Assembly: GCF_003432035.1 (NCBI RefSeq)
Contig: NZ_QOHO01000043.1
Coordinates: 31,796 to 95,795, forward strand
Reading direction: 5' to 3'
DNA: 64,000 nucleotides
Source of the DNA: Lacrimispora amygdalina
Lineage (GTDB): Bacteria > Bacillota > Clostridia > Lachnospirales > Lachnospiraceae
Below the pieces are notes generated by a model, which was not told the DNA's origin, ran no database searches, and saw nothing but the letters and a program-made list of their open reading frames with translations. Made by a program: the position numbers and the translations under genes. Below are positions 31,585-40,205 of the stretch, one piece after another (positions within the stretch are counted from its first letter, which is position 1; every line of letters starts with the position of its first letter).

Positions 31585-32572
31585 AAATGCTGAAATATAC
31601 GGATACAACGAAGATGTAAGCGATTTGGTGGAAAAAATCCGTAGAAGCAAAAAGGTTCATACTCTGACGGTTAATTCAGAGGGATATATTTTGGCCGGCA
31701 ATAGCAGATACAAAGCTTGTATAGAACTTGGAATCGGAGAGGTCAATGTAGAAGTTATCGACTTTGAAACACCAGAGGAAGAGATTGAGTATATTATCAA
31801 TGACAATGCTACTAGAGAAAAGACGGTCGAGCAGAAGTCAAGAGAGGCCAAGGCATTAAAAGAAGTTGAAGAGGCTCTCGCAAAGAAAAGACAGGCAACG
31901 TCTACTGGAGGGGTTAGACCTCAGCTTGTGGCAGTTCCGCCACATGCTGTAGAACAAATAGAACAAGGAAAATCCAGAGATATTACCGCAAAAAAAATAG
32001 GATTGCGTTCTGGCAGAGAAGCCGATAGAGCCATAAATACGATAAAGGTCATAGATAAACTGGAAAATGAAGGCAGAAAAGAAGAAGCAGACTTGGTTCG
32101 GGCAGTTTTAAATAAAAGAAGTGTCTCTACTGCCGAAGAGCTGGCAAAAAATATCGACAAGGTAGATATACCTGAAGATGATATTGAGCTAATTAAAATG
32201 GGAAGAAAAAGTCCTTATTCATACATTGAGTCTGCTAAAAAGAAGGACAAGGAGCCAGAAACTCCTAAACAGGAAGTTCCACAAGTAGATTCCACTGAAT
32301 TTTTAAAAGGAAAAACCACAAAAGAGATTATTGATAACTATGTCAATAATGGTGCAATCATCAAGCCAGGAACAAAAATAGAGAAAAGTAAGTTATTGGA
32401 GAAATTAGAGAAACATATTAATGTTTTTTCTATGGGTATGGTTGAGTGCATGATGTATCAAAAAGAAATTCATCAGTTCACGGAGAAAGATATAGATGAA
32501 CTAAGAATATGCTTCAATAAAATAATATCCGATTTAAACGGATACAAAAATTTATTTCTAGGAGGAAAATAA
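31538..32572 (+). CDS. ParB-like protein, 344 aa
   Basis: GTG start after AGGAGAAG, overlapping the previous gene by 47 nt. Residues 1-75 are a ParB/Srx domain (KIADLKPHPKNAEIYGYNEDVSDLVEKIR, then ILAGNSRYKACIELG with the GxSR motif at the catalytic loop). A basic helical middle and a C-terminal domain (about 250-340) follow. It could bind DNA or modify proteins; there is no partner ParA gene, so classical partition is not supported. Confidence 0.85.
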   Translation: MRATKMKIADLKPHPKNAEIYGYNEDVSDLVEKIRRSKKVHTLTVNSEGYILAGNSRYKACIELGIGEVNVEVIDFETPEEEIEYIINDNATREKTVEQKSREAKALKEVEEALAKKRQATSTGGVRPQLVAVPPHAVEQIEQGKSRDITAKKIGLRSGREADRAINTIKVIDKLENEGRKEEADLVRAVLNKRSVSTAEELAKNIDKVDIPEDDIELIKMGRKSPYSYIESAKKKDKEPETPKQEVPQVDSTEFLKGKTTKEIIDNYVNNGAIIKPGTKIEKSKLLEKLEKHINVFSMGMVECMMYQKEIHQFTEKDIDELRICFNKIISDLNGYKNLFLGGK

Positions 32573-32573
32573 T

Positions 32574-33488
32574 ATGGGAGCAACAGCGGTAAGAAAATTA
32601 GCAAAGAGTATCGACATGATGATTAAGGCGGGCGATAGCAGCCTTGTGATTTATGACAGGATCGGATTTGACAAAGAATTTCCTAACATCTTTGTATGTG
32701 TAGGAAAAGTGGACATCAGGACATTAAAGAATCCGGTATTCCAAAGAAAAATCGATCCGTTAAGAGTTGAAAACATTAAGAAGAAGCCGTCTATAGTGAG
32801 GTTAGATCCTATTACTATTGCTATTGATGATAATGGAGATAGAACTACATGCGATGGCAACCATAGAACTAATGGTGGTATTGCTGGTTTAGCAGAAGGA
32901 TATTGGGATGATCCATTTGTACCGTGTAAGATTTTGTATAATGCTACTGATGCGCAACTCTCATATTTATTTGCTACACAGGACGAGAATAAGAAAGCGA
33001 TAGACAACCCCTCTCAGTTAAAGGCATTAATCCTTGCGGAGGGTGAGAATCGGGCGCAGTGGGCGGTTGATATGAATAGAATCGTCGAAGAAGAGGGTCT
33101 TACCTTTGGATTCGGTGAAAATAGAAATAACAATGTAGGAAAGATTGTTGCCATTTCGGCTATTAGGAAAGCTTATCTGTCAACATTAGATGAAGACAAT
33201 TTCAGAAGAATGTTGCGTATTATTCGTGAAAGTTTCGATAATGGTACACGAAAAAATGCTTGTTCTGGAAGAATTATCGATGGCTTATCAACATTCTATT
33301 CAGAATTTGGCGAAGAAATTGACGATAAACTTCTTGTAAAGAGATTAAAAAAGAAATCTCCTGATACACTCATCGATGACTTTAATAAATTTAAAACAAA
33401 GTTAGATTCTAAACGTCAGTACCTTAAACCACTTACAGATATTTACAATAGTGGAAAATCAAAAGCAGACAGGCTTGATTACTTATAA
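32574..33488 (+). CDS. ParB/DGQHR-like protein, 304 aa
   Basis: AGGAGG precedes the ATG, 1 nt after the upstream stop. Residues about 45-130 resemble a ParB/DGQHR-type fold: PVFQRKIDPLRVENI, then DPITIAIDDNGDRTTCDGNHRTNGGIAGL, where CDGNHRT replaces the usual DGQHR loop. The C-terminal 150 residues are helical. Third member of the cluster. Confidence 0.78.
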   Translation: MGATAVRKLAKSIDMMIKAGDSSLVIYDRIGFDKEFPNIFVCVGKVDIRTLKNPVFQRKIDPLRVENIKKKPSIVRLDPITIAIDDNGDRTTCDGNHRTNGGIAGLAEGYWDDPFVPCKILYNATDAQLSYLFATQDENKKAIDNPSQLKALILAEGENRAQWAVDMNRIVEEEGLTFGFGENRNNNVGKIVAISAIRKAYLSTLDEDNFRRMLRIIRESFDNGTRKNACSGRIIDGLSTFYSEFGEEIDDKLLVKRLKKKSPDTLIDDFNKFKTKLDSKRQYLKPLTDIYNSGKSKADRLDYL

Positions 33489-33513
33489 AGAAAATTTACA
33501 TAAGGGAAATATA

Positions 33514-33603
33514 ATGAACAGTTGGCTATATTGGTATTATGCATGGTGTTTAAAACGTATTAGCGAGTCTCAGAATACAAATACAATTTCAAAAGGAGAA
33601 TAA
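33514..33603 (+). CDS. Tiny aromatic peptide, 29 aa
   Basis: ATG 33514 follows AAGGGA. The peptide MNSWLYWYYAWCLKRISESQ is strikingly aromatic at its N-terminus; the frame ends 4 nt before the next gene and its 3' end supplies that gene's ribosome site. It may be a leader peptide. Confidence 0.4.
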   Translation: MNSWLYWYYAWCLKRISESQNTNTISKGE

Positions 33604-33607
33604 TAAA

Positions 33608-34240
33608 ATGGGAAAGCCAAGAAAAGACAGATTTAAAAATAATATGGAGATTTCTTCATATAATGATAGGAAGTTCAAAGAATTTAAGCGAATCAACAGC
33701 GAAAATATCGTTGATATTCCGGTGGACAAAATCAAGTTGCTGTCACAAATACATATTGATGGACTTCGTAGAAATGATATGTCAAGGCATATTAATTATT
33801 ACAAAACTAACGAGCTAAGTATTGGCAGCGTCGTTATTGTCCAGCCTGACAAAGATGGATCTGGTAATTATAATCTCATTACAGGTTGGCGAACATATGT
33901 GATTGCAGATGGAATTGGACAAGATACCGTAAAAGCCATAGTTGTTAATTGTAGCCGTAAAGAGTTAAAGAAAATGCTTGGTTGTGTAGTTCCTTATAAT
34001 TATGTAAGTACAGATGAATTAAAGGTGACGGACAAATTTTCCAAGAGTACCGTTTCCTCTGAGAAGCTCAACACCATCAGAGAATATGATGAGAAATGTC
34101 ATCAGCCCTACAAACCTATTGTGGTTGATGCAAATGGCTATATTATCGACGGATACGCCCAGTACGTATATAATAAGGCAGCTGGTATTAAAATGAGCCA
34201 GGTAATAAGGAAGCAGATTGAATTAGATGTTGCTGTTTAG
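33608..34240 (+). CDS. ParB-like protein, 210 aa
   Basis: AAAGGAG precedes the ATG. IVDIPVDKIKLLSQIHIDGLRR (residues about 36-57) is followed by SVVIVQPDKDGSGNYNLITGWRTYVIADG, with TGWRTYV in the position of the ParB GxRR loop. A second DANGYIIDGYAQYVYNKAAGI near the C-terminus echoes the fold. Fourth cluster member. Confidence 0.76.
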   Translation: MGKPRKDRFKNNMEISSYNDRKFKEFKRINSENIVDIPVDKIKLLSQIHIDGLRRNDMSRHINYYKTNELSIGSVVIVQPDKDGSGNYNLITGWRTYVIADGIGQDTVKAIVVNCSRKELKKMLGCVVPYNYVSTDELKVTDKFSKSTVSSEKLNTIREYDEKCHQPYKPIVVDANGYIIDGYAQYVYNKAAGIKMSQVIRKQIELDVAV

Positions 34241-34306
34241 AAATTCTATTTGACGGGCATATACGGACATGCTCTGTATATGTCTATCTCCTTGGAGGAT
34301 TGCAAT

Positions 34307-34528
34307 ATGATATGTAGGTTGTGTAAAGTAGTAATGACCTCTGGTACGAACTATGATGGGAATAATCGTAGAAGATATGATGAGTGTCCGAAGTGCCATG
34401 ATAGGGTCTATAATAAGGGTAAGAATTTTCAAGAAATATTACATAAAGAAATAGAGAATAAGAAAGATAACGTACCGTCAAAGTTTGGCCACCGCGCCGG
34501 TACGTTATCTTGTTCAGCAACCAGATAA
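34307..34528 (+). CDS. Zinc-ribbon protein, 73 aa
   Basis: ATG 34307 follows TTGGAGG. CRLCKVVM and DECPKCHDR supply two CxxC knuckles (residues 3-6 and about 27-30). The 3' third overlaps a perfect 14-bp hairpin and is low in plausible protein character, so the true functional part may be the first 55 residues. Confidence 0.65.
   Translation: MICRLCKVVMTSGTNYDGNNRRRYDECPKCHDRVYNKGKNFQEILHKEIENKKDNVPSKFGHRAGTLSCSATR
34464..34511 (+). repeat. Perfect 14-bp inverted repeat at the 3' end of the zinc-ribbon gene
   Basis: AAGATAACGTACCG (34464-34477) and CGGTACGTTATCTT (34498-34511) flank a 20-nt loop. GTTCAGC follows without a T run, so this is not a standard terminator. It precedes the sigma factor gene. 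Confidence 0.7.
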
Positions 34529-34626
34529 TAACGAGATTACCAGGTGCATTCTTATTATATGTGTTTTTCTGGTTCAAATCAAGTGTTTGTCTTATATTTC
34601 CCCAATTTTCAATAGGTAGGTGCATA

Positions 34627-35250
34627 ATGGAGAACTTCGAAAGAGAGCAAATAGAAAAAGAATATTTGTCCAACGATATGCGAAAATTGAATAAAATCTG
34701 CAAATTTCTGATACTAAGAAAAAACGTTCCTCAAATGTATGAAGATGATTTGTACAGTATCGCTAGAATAACATTCGTAGAAAGTTTGAAAACGTTTGAT
34801 TCCTCTAAAAAGTGTAAATTCCAAACCTACTTTATTGGGAATGCTTGGAGGGCCTTTTATGATTGGACAAGAGATAATACTCGTTGGAAAAGATGTAATT
34901 TGCAAACGGATAAAGACGGAAAAATTGCAAGGGACGAGAAAAACAATCCTATTATTATCCCAGACATATCTATTGATGCACCTACGGAAGATGGAGTTGA
35001 TTTATCTGAAAGAGTAGCTTCTAGCTTTAATATAGAAGAAGAACTGTCAGAGGAGTTTGGATATTCAAATGATGATAAGATTCAGAAATATTTTAGTAAG
35101 CTCTCAAAATTGCAGAAACAAATAGTCATGTATCTTACAGAGGGTTACGATTCAAACGAGATTCAAGGCTTATTACATATTGATAATAAAAGATATTTAG
35201 ATAACATGAAGGCAATTCGTTCTTACGAAAACATCAAAGTATTAATGTAA
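34627..35250 (+). CDS. Sigma-70-like sigma factor, 207 aa
   Basis: ATG 34627 has TAGGTAGG upstream; upstream in-frame residues are not protein-like. Region 2 is visible at about residues 35-80 (YEDDLYSIARITFVESLKTFDSSKKCKFQTYFIGNAWRAF, the core-binding and -10 helix). Region 4 lies at about 160-205 (LSKLQKQIVMYLTEGYDSNEIQGLL). It is probably an element-encoded alternative sigma factor directing host RNA polymerase to its own promoters. It sits between two ParB/DUF262-like genes. Confidence 0.82.
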   Translation: MENFEREQIEKEYLSNDMRKLNKICKFLILRKNVPQMYEDDLYSIARITFVESLKTFDSSKKCKFQTYFIGNAWRAFYDWTRDNTRWKRCNLQTDKDGKIARDEKNNPIIIPDISIDAPTEDGVDLSERVASSFNIEEELSEEFGYSNDDKIQKYFSKLSKLQKQIVMYLTEGYDSNEIQGLLHIDNKRYLDNMKAIRSYENIKVLM

Positions 35251-35268
35251 AAATGGGAGGATATAATC

Positions 35269-36717
35269 GTGGCAAAGAAAATCAGAAAGCAAACTTTAGC
35301 TTTAAAGTCATACTTGGATAAAGTAAACGAAGAAGATATTAGTGACAGTCAAGACGTTCAGCGAAAGTTTTGCTGGGACAAGAGTGCAATCAACGAGTTA
35401 ATTGTCACTGTTCTGACCGACGATTACATTCCTCCTATTATCTTAGGAGAAGAAGAACTAGGCGAGAGTTTGGTTCAGCAATACATCGTTGATGGTATGC
35501 AAAGAAGTTCCTCGCTGGTTTGGTTCCGTTATGGTAATTATGAAATTTCATCTGCAATAGAGAATAGTATTATTGAGTATCAGGAAAAGAAAATTGAGAA
35601 TGGAAAGGTTTGCAAAGATGATGAGAATAATGTCATCTGGGAATCAAAAAAATTTGACATCAAGAAAAAGACTTTTGCTGAGTTACCAAAAGTTTTGCAA
35701 AAAAAATTTGATGATTACCAGATTGAGATAGCAATTCACCAGGACTGCACCATGGAACAGATTTCGAAATTGGTAAGGCGTTATAACAATCATAAGGCTA
35801 TGAATGCTGTACAGAAGGCATTTACATACGTAGATAATTATGCCAGAAAAATTCGCAATATCGTGGATTTGGATTTCTTTAAAAATTGTGGGGATTATCC
35901 AGAGGTTGAAAAACCAAAAGGAACCTACGAGCGTGTTGTCATGGAATCTGTTATGTTGATGTTTCATCCTGATAAGTGGAAAAAGATGCCTAAAGATATT
36001 GGAAAATATCTGAATGAAAATTCCTCCGATCAAGAATTTGATACTTTGAAAAATTTGTTGAACCGTTTGGAGAATATTGTAGATGACAAGTTTCATGACA
36101 TTTTTAACATAAAAGATTCTTTTATATGGTTTGCACATTTTCATAAGTGTGCACAGTTTGGATTGTCAGATAAGAAGATTGAAGAGTTCTTAACCGAATT
36201 CCAATCTAACTTACATAATAAAACCTTTGCTGAATATGAGAATAATTCATTCGATACGATTGATAACGGCAAGGGGACAAAAGACAAAAAGGTTATCATT
36301 CAGAAATTGGACATGCTTGAAAAGCTGATGATAGAATTTTTGCATTTTGACACTGAAATAGAAGATGAAAATATAGAGGAGGATAATGAACCGATGACAG
36401 ATGAACAGTTTATCAATGAAAATGTTGGTATAGATATAGATTTAGTGTATGAAAATATGGACTTGTATATTGATTCACTTGATGATTTGTTGGACAATAC
36501 GGTGAAAATTGGATCAAGGTTATTAGAACCTGACAATCGGCAGTCTTTGTTGGCTATGGTTGCCTATTCCTATAAAGAGGACAAGGACTTAGACGATTGG
36601 CTGACAGATTACTCCGGTAACAATAATACATATTTTATGGATCAAAAGCAGAATTACTTACATATGGTAGAGAGCCTTGAGGAATACAATCGAGTGTTGG
36701 ACAAGCAAGCAGTTTAA
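35269..36717 (+). CDS. DUF262-family protein, 482 aa
   Basis: GTG start 8 nt after GGGAGG. The DUF262 loop is DVQRKFCWD (residues 29-37) and YIVDGMQRSSSLVWF (D75-G-M-Q-R). A long helical region follows, with an acidic stretch near residues 360-380 (EIEDENIEEDNEPM). No HNH motif. Fifth cluster member and the largest, paralogous in fold to the gene at 30457. Confidence 0.84.
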   Translation: MAKKIRKQTLALKSYLDKVNEEDISDSQDVQRKFCWDKSAINELIVTVLTDDYIPPIILGEEELGESLVQQYIVDGMQRSSSLVWFRYGNYEISSAIENSIIEYQEKKIENGKVCKDDENNVIWESKKFDIKKKTFAELPKVLQKKFDDYQIEIAIHQDCTMEQISKLVRRYNNHKAMNAVQKAFTYVDNYARKIRNIVDLDFFKNCGDYPEVEKPKGTYERVVMESVMLMFHPDKWKKMPKDIGKYLNENSSDQEFDTLKNLLNRLENIVDDKFHDIFNIKDSFIWFAHFHKCAQFGLSDKKIEEFLTEFQSNLHNKTFAEYENNSFDTIDNGKGTKDKKVIIQKLDMLEKLMIEFLHFDTEIEDENIEEDNEPMTDEQFINENVGIDIDLVYENMDLYIDSLDDLLDNTVKIGSRLLEPDNRQSLLAMVAYSYKEDKDLDDWLTDYSGNNNTYFMDQKQNYLHMVESLEEYNRVLDKQAV

Positions 36718-36742
36718 TGATTGGCGTGAAAGGAGAATAGCC

Positions 36743-37390
36743 ATGTACATATTGACGGACGGTAAAAATTATGTGATGAAAAATCCATTACAAGAGGGCA
36801 AATATATCAGCACCACTTCACCTATAGATGCATCAGAATTTACATATAAACAAGCGAGAACCTTGTTACAGAATAAGAAATCGGCTATTAAGTGGATTCG
36901 TACATATTATATGGTAGACAAAGACACCGGAAACAGAGAGGAAACGAACGTAAACTACCATGGCAATGGTGGTGTTTACTGCGAAGAAAAGGATATAGAA
37001 TTTGATTATAGTGTTATAGAGAATATCAAATCAGAGGTAACTAATATTATTGGACTGGCCGCATGGGATATCAATCAACTCAAATCTTTTAATTCTGTAC
37101 TGAGTAGTGGATTATCCTATTATGATTCTGCAATTTCGGATATCCGACATGCTAGACTGGACAAGCGCCCTCCGGCTCATATTAGAACTAAAATTGACGG
37201 AATCCTTAATGACTTAGAGGAGAAACGACGCGACATCAAACAGACCATGAATTATGTTGATGTTCTGATGAGAGCTATTACTCAGCAATGGACTATTGGA
37301 AAAATCAAGGCTGAATTGAGTGCTGCCAAGTATGTGCCGTATAAGGGTAGAACAAAGTATTATGATTTGGTTGTGGAACTGTTGGGATGA
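36743..37390 (+). CDS. Hypothetical protein, 215 aa
   Basis: GAAAGGAG precedes ATG 36743; an earlier reading overlaps the upstream gene without a site. N-terminal strands (YILTDGKNYVMKNPLQEGKYISTTS) are followed by helical segments with a coiled coil (about 150-190). A similar opening is frequent in phage small-protein clusters. Function unknown. Confidence 0.74.
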   Translation: MYILTDGKNYVMKNPLQEGKYISTTSPIDASEFTYKQARTLLQNKKSAIKWIRTYYMVDKDTGNREETNVNYHGNGGVYCEEKDIEFDYSVIENIKSEVTNIIGLAAWDINQLKSFNSVLSSGLSYYDSAISDIRHARLDKRPPAHIRTKIDGILNDLEEKRRDIKQTMNYVDVLMRAITQQWTIGKIKAELSAAKYVPYKGRTKYYDLVVELLG

Positions 37391-37417
37391 AAACGGAATT
37401 TCAATGGAGGGTAGAAG

Positions 37418-37765
37418 GTGGCAGAGTTACAAGTAAAAGATATTAAGAACAAAGAAATAGTTTATGGGTGTGCATATAATATTGATTTTGATAGGCATAG
37501 TTGGTATGGAGGGCAGGTAGTACATAATATATGCAAACCAGTCAAAGGTATGGTTAAGAAACCTGAAGATAGCTCTTCATATGGACGATTTTATCTTTTA
37601 AAAAGAGATGGATCGGCAAGGCAGTCTGGTATGGTTTCTACTGGATCAAGATGTTTTGCGAGAACATATGAAGAATGCATAGAGATTTACAACCAACTTA
37701 TAAGGGATAAGATGGAGAAATTAAGAAAAATTGCAGATGATTTGGAAAAGGAATTGTTGGCATGA
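37418..37765 (+). CDS. Hypothetical protein, 115 aa
   Basis: GTG start after TGGAGGGTAGAAG. Central strands with glycine and serine loops (GGQVVHNICKPVKGMVKKPEDSSSYGRFYLL), then an amphipathic helix at the C-terminus (IYNQLIRDKMEKLRKIADDLEKEL). Unknown. Confidence 0.72.
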   Translation: MAELQVKDIKNKEIVYGCAYNIDFDRHSWYGGQVVHNICKPVKGMVKKPEDSSSYGRFYLLKRDGSARQSGMVSTGSRCFARTYEECIEIYNQLIRDKMEKLRKIADDLEKELLA

Positions 37766-37778
37766 GGCGGGTAAAAAT

Positions 37779-38141
37779 ATGAGAGTAAAATTCAGAGGCA
37801 AAACATTAAATATCAAAAATAATAGCAAGAAGCGTAACGAATTCTGTGCTAATTGGAATCATTACGATATCGAAGTTTTTGAAAATGATTATCGGAATGT
37901 TGGAGATCATGGAGAATATTGGAAAGCACATAGATTTTATGTCTGTGCAACAGAACCAATGGGGTCGACCATAGTTGACGGTTCAGAAGCTCCTACACAG
38001 ACAAAATGTCTACAGATAGCGTTTGATAATATTGATTTTGACTTAAAAGAAAAAGAAGAAGTGGTAAATCAAAAGACACAATACGATGATTCTGATTGGG
38101 TTGACGAAATTGAATACTGGCTTAAAGAAATGAGCTATTGA
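37779..38141 (+). CDS. Hypothetical protein, 120 aa
   Basis: GAGGCGGG lies before ATG 37779. Contains KFRGKTLNIKNNSKKRNEFC, then a strand-rich acidic part. Unknown function. Confidence 0.7.
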   Translation: MRVKFRGKTLNIKNNSKKRNEFCANWNHYDIEVFENDYRNVGDHGEYWKAHRFYVCATEPMGSTIVDGSEAPTQTKCLQIAFDNIDFDLKEKEEVVNQKTQYDDSDWVDEIEYWLKEMSY

Positions 38142-38155
38142 TTGGAGGTAGGGAA

Positions 38156-38356
38156 ATGAATTTAGAAGAGATTTTAAAAGAAATCTATAAACAAGGATTG
38201 CAGAAACAGGTGTATATGACTCTTCATTCGGCTGTCATGGAAGATTATAAATTCGTGGTTAATGAGAATAGAGAGTACGTAGCTTCACTCACGGCAATTA
38301 AAAAGATAAACAAGGGTAGGAATGAAGCCATTGATGCTCTGTGTAAAAGGGATTAA
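38156..38356 (+). CDS. Hypothetical protein, 66 aa
   Basis: GGAGGTAGG precedes ATG 38156. Helical small protein (LEEILKEIYKQGLQKQVYMTLHSAVMEDYKF). Unknown. Confidence 0.68.
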   Translation: MNLEEILKEIYKQGLQKQVYMTLHSAVMEDYKFVVNENREYVASLTAIKKINKGRNEAIDALCKRD

Positions 38357-38359
38357 GAA

Positions 38360-38515
38360 ATGTTAGATTGGAAGAAAGACTGTGAATTAAAAAAGGCGAT
38401 TACTGTGCTTATGCAACACGAGATCACACCGCAAATCTATGAAGAAATATTCAACCAAGAAATGGAACGTATTCAAATAGAAGAATTTTACGAACCGTTA
38501 TACACGCAGAATTAA
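38360..38515 (+). CDS. Small hypothetical protein, 51 aa
   Basis: Starts 4 nt after the previous stop, with AAGGG upstream. Helical and acidic (DWKKDCELKKAITVLMQHEITPQIYEEIF). Probably coupled to its neighbour. Unknown function. Confidence 0.55.
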   Translation: MLDWKKDCELKKAITVLMQHEITPQIYEEIFNQEMERIQIEEFYEPLYTQN

Positions 38516-38523
38516 TTGATAAA

Positions 38524-38841
38524 TTGGTTCCAACAAGAGTTGTTGAGATGTGGGGAAAATGCAGATATACAAGAGATGAGGATATGGCATTTTATATTGC
38601 GCAGCGTTGGAAAAAGAGTCTTCCTATATGTGAATATGGAGTAAACATCATTAATTATAATAAAACATGGAAGCACATTGTAGAAGATGCCAAGTCTTAT
38701 GCTGAGAAGGAACTCTCTGAATTGCTCTATCTACAAGAACATCTACACCCAGAGAATAAGACATATTATGAACGATCAATAATTGAACTTAGAGACATAA
38801 TTTGTGGTAAATATGACTTAACTAAAGTACCAAAGAAATGA
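38524..38841 (+). CDS. Hypothetical protein, about 105 aa, unclear start
   Basis: The frame is convincing from about residue 10 onward (VEMWGKCRYTRDEDMAFYIAQRW, then a helical C-terminus), but TTG 38524 has no ribosome site. It may begin at ATG 38548 or depend on translation of the upstream gene, whose stop is only 9 nt away in another frame. Unknown function. Confidence 0.58.
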   Translation: MVPTRVVEMWGKCRYTRDEDMAFYIAQRWKKSLPICEYGVNIINYNKTWKHIVEDAKSYAEKELSELLYLQEHLHPENKTYYERSIIELRDIICGKYDLTKVPKK

Positions 38842-38874
38842 ACCTTTTAAGGTTGAAATAGGAGGAATAACAAA

Positions 38875-39144
38875 ATGAATATATTAATAGTAGGCATTGC
38901 TTTATTTGTTTGCTCGATATTTCTTCTATATAGAAATCAATACGTGTTCAACAACAGATCAGATATACGAGAAGCCATAGCAGACTACAATCTGGATCAA
39001 ATATTACATGGAAATTATAAAGAAAACAAAATACCATACGATTGTATGGAGGATTATTTCAAGACATTGTTTAGGCTGTTTGATTTTAGTAATAAAAATA
39101 TCGTAACAAACGAAATCTATAAAAAAATAGAGAAATACATATAG
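38875..39144 (+). CDS. Membrane-anchored small protein, 89 aa
   Basis: AGGAGG precedes the ATG. An N-terminal hydrophobic segment (ILIVGIALFVCSIFLLY, residues 2-18) should anchor a small helical cytoplasmic domain. There is no signal-peptidase site pattern. Unknown role. Confidence 0.72.
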   Translation: MNILIVGIALFVCSIFLLYRNQYVFNNRSDIREAIADYNLDQILHGNYKENKIPYDCMEDYFKTLFRLFDFSNKNIVTNEIYKKIEKYI

Positions 39145-39193
39145 AGTTAAATTGGTTCTTTTAATTGAAAAATAAAAAAGAGAGGTAATAGAA

Positions 39194-40075
39194 TTGGAAG
39201 ATAAATTACAAAGATTTGATGATTGTATGAATGCAATTTTACGATTAAAAAATGATTGTAGAGCATTATATGAAATACCTGTAGATTTATTAAAAATTGA
39301 TGAAGATTATCAAACACCGGAAAGAACTCAAAGGAGTTTAAAAAACTTAATTGATAATTGGGATGAAAATAAATTAGAGCCAATAACAGTTGTACCACAT
39401 GAAGATGAAGGAATGTTTTACATAGTAAATGGATTTGGCAGATGGACGGCTAGCCAAAATTTAAAAAAGCCAAAAAAATATCTTTCTTCAATTGTACTGC
39501 TAGGATTATCACATGATAAAAATAAAAGAAAGATACAAGAAGCAGAACTTTATGCTTATCAAAATAGAGAGTGTTCCAAAATGACTCCAATACAGAATCA
39601 TGGAGCATTGAAGATAATTGGAGATTGTAACGTATTAATGTTTGAACGGTTAAGGAATAAATATGGATTTGATTTTGGGTTTGGTAAAAAGACAAGTAAA
39701 AAGCTAAACACAATTGGAAGTTACTCAGAAACACTGAACATGATTAAATCAAGAGAAGAATCTTGCTTTGATTTTATATTTTCAACACTAATTTTATGTG
39801 GATTTAATAAAAAAATAAATGGATATTCGACATATGTTTTAAGAGCAATGAGAGACGTGTATGATAATTACGGTAATAGTGAAGATGTTATAAACGCAAT
39901 TATAAAAATATTAAGAGGAATTACTCCTGAACAATTTAAAGCGTATTCTATTTCAAAATATCCAAATCTCGAATATAGAAGTGCTTGCACGATGTATTTA
40001 GAGGATGAAGTTTGTAAAATAAGCGGCAGAAAAAAGGCTCGTTATATCAATGGCAATAAGATTAAATCAAATTGA
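39194..40075 (+). CDS. ParB-like protein, 293 aa
   Basis: TTG start after AGAGAGGT. The ParB/Srx domain (residues about 25-110) shows YEIPVDLLKIDEDYQTPERTQRSLKNLI and FYIVNGFGRWTASQNL, with NGFGRWTA at the catalytic-loop position. A C-terminal helical domain follows. Sixth member of the cluster. The DNA around it is more AT-rich than its neighbours, which may mean separate acquisition. Confidence 0.8.
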   Translation: MEDKLQRFDDCMNAILRLKNDCRALYEIPVDLLKIDEDYQTPERTQRSLKNLIDNWDENKLEPITVVPHEDEGMFYIVNGFGRWTASQNLKKPKKYLSSIVLLGLSHDKNKRKIQEAELYAYQNRECSKMTPIQNHGALKIIGDCNVLMFERLRNKYGFDFGFGKKTSKKLNTIGSYSETLNMIKSREESCFDFIFSTLILCGFNKKINGYSTYVLRAMRDVYDNYGNSEDVINAIIKILRGITPEQFKAYSISKYPNLEYRSACTMYLEDEVCKISGRKKARYINGNKIKSN

Positions 40076-40205
40076 AATTATTTTAAACCAAATTATATAA
40101 CGGAACAGAGACAAAAGAAATGATAAAAATAGATTTAAAAATATTTTTTGACATGAAATAAATTTTTCAAAGGAAAATTAAAAACATATAAAGGAGAATA
40201 ATATT

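Noticed and set aside
30457..36717. Partition (ParAB) locus or GmrSD restriction system
   Set aside because: No ParA-type ATPase lies in the window and the DUF262 proteins show no HNH nuclease motif.
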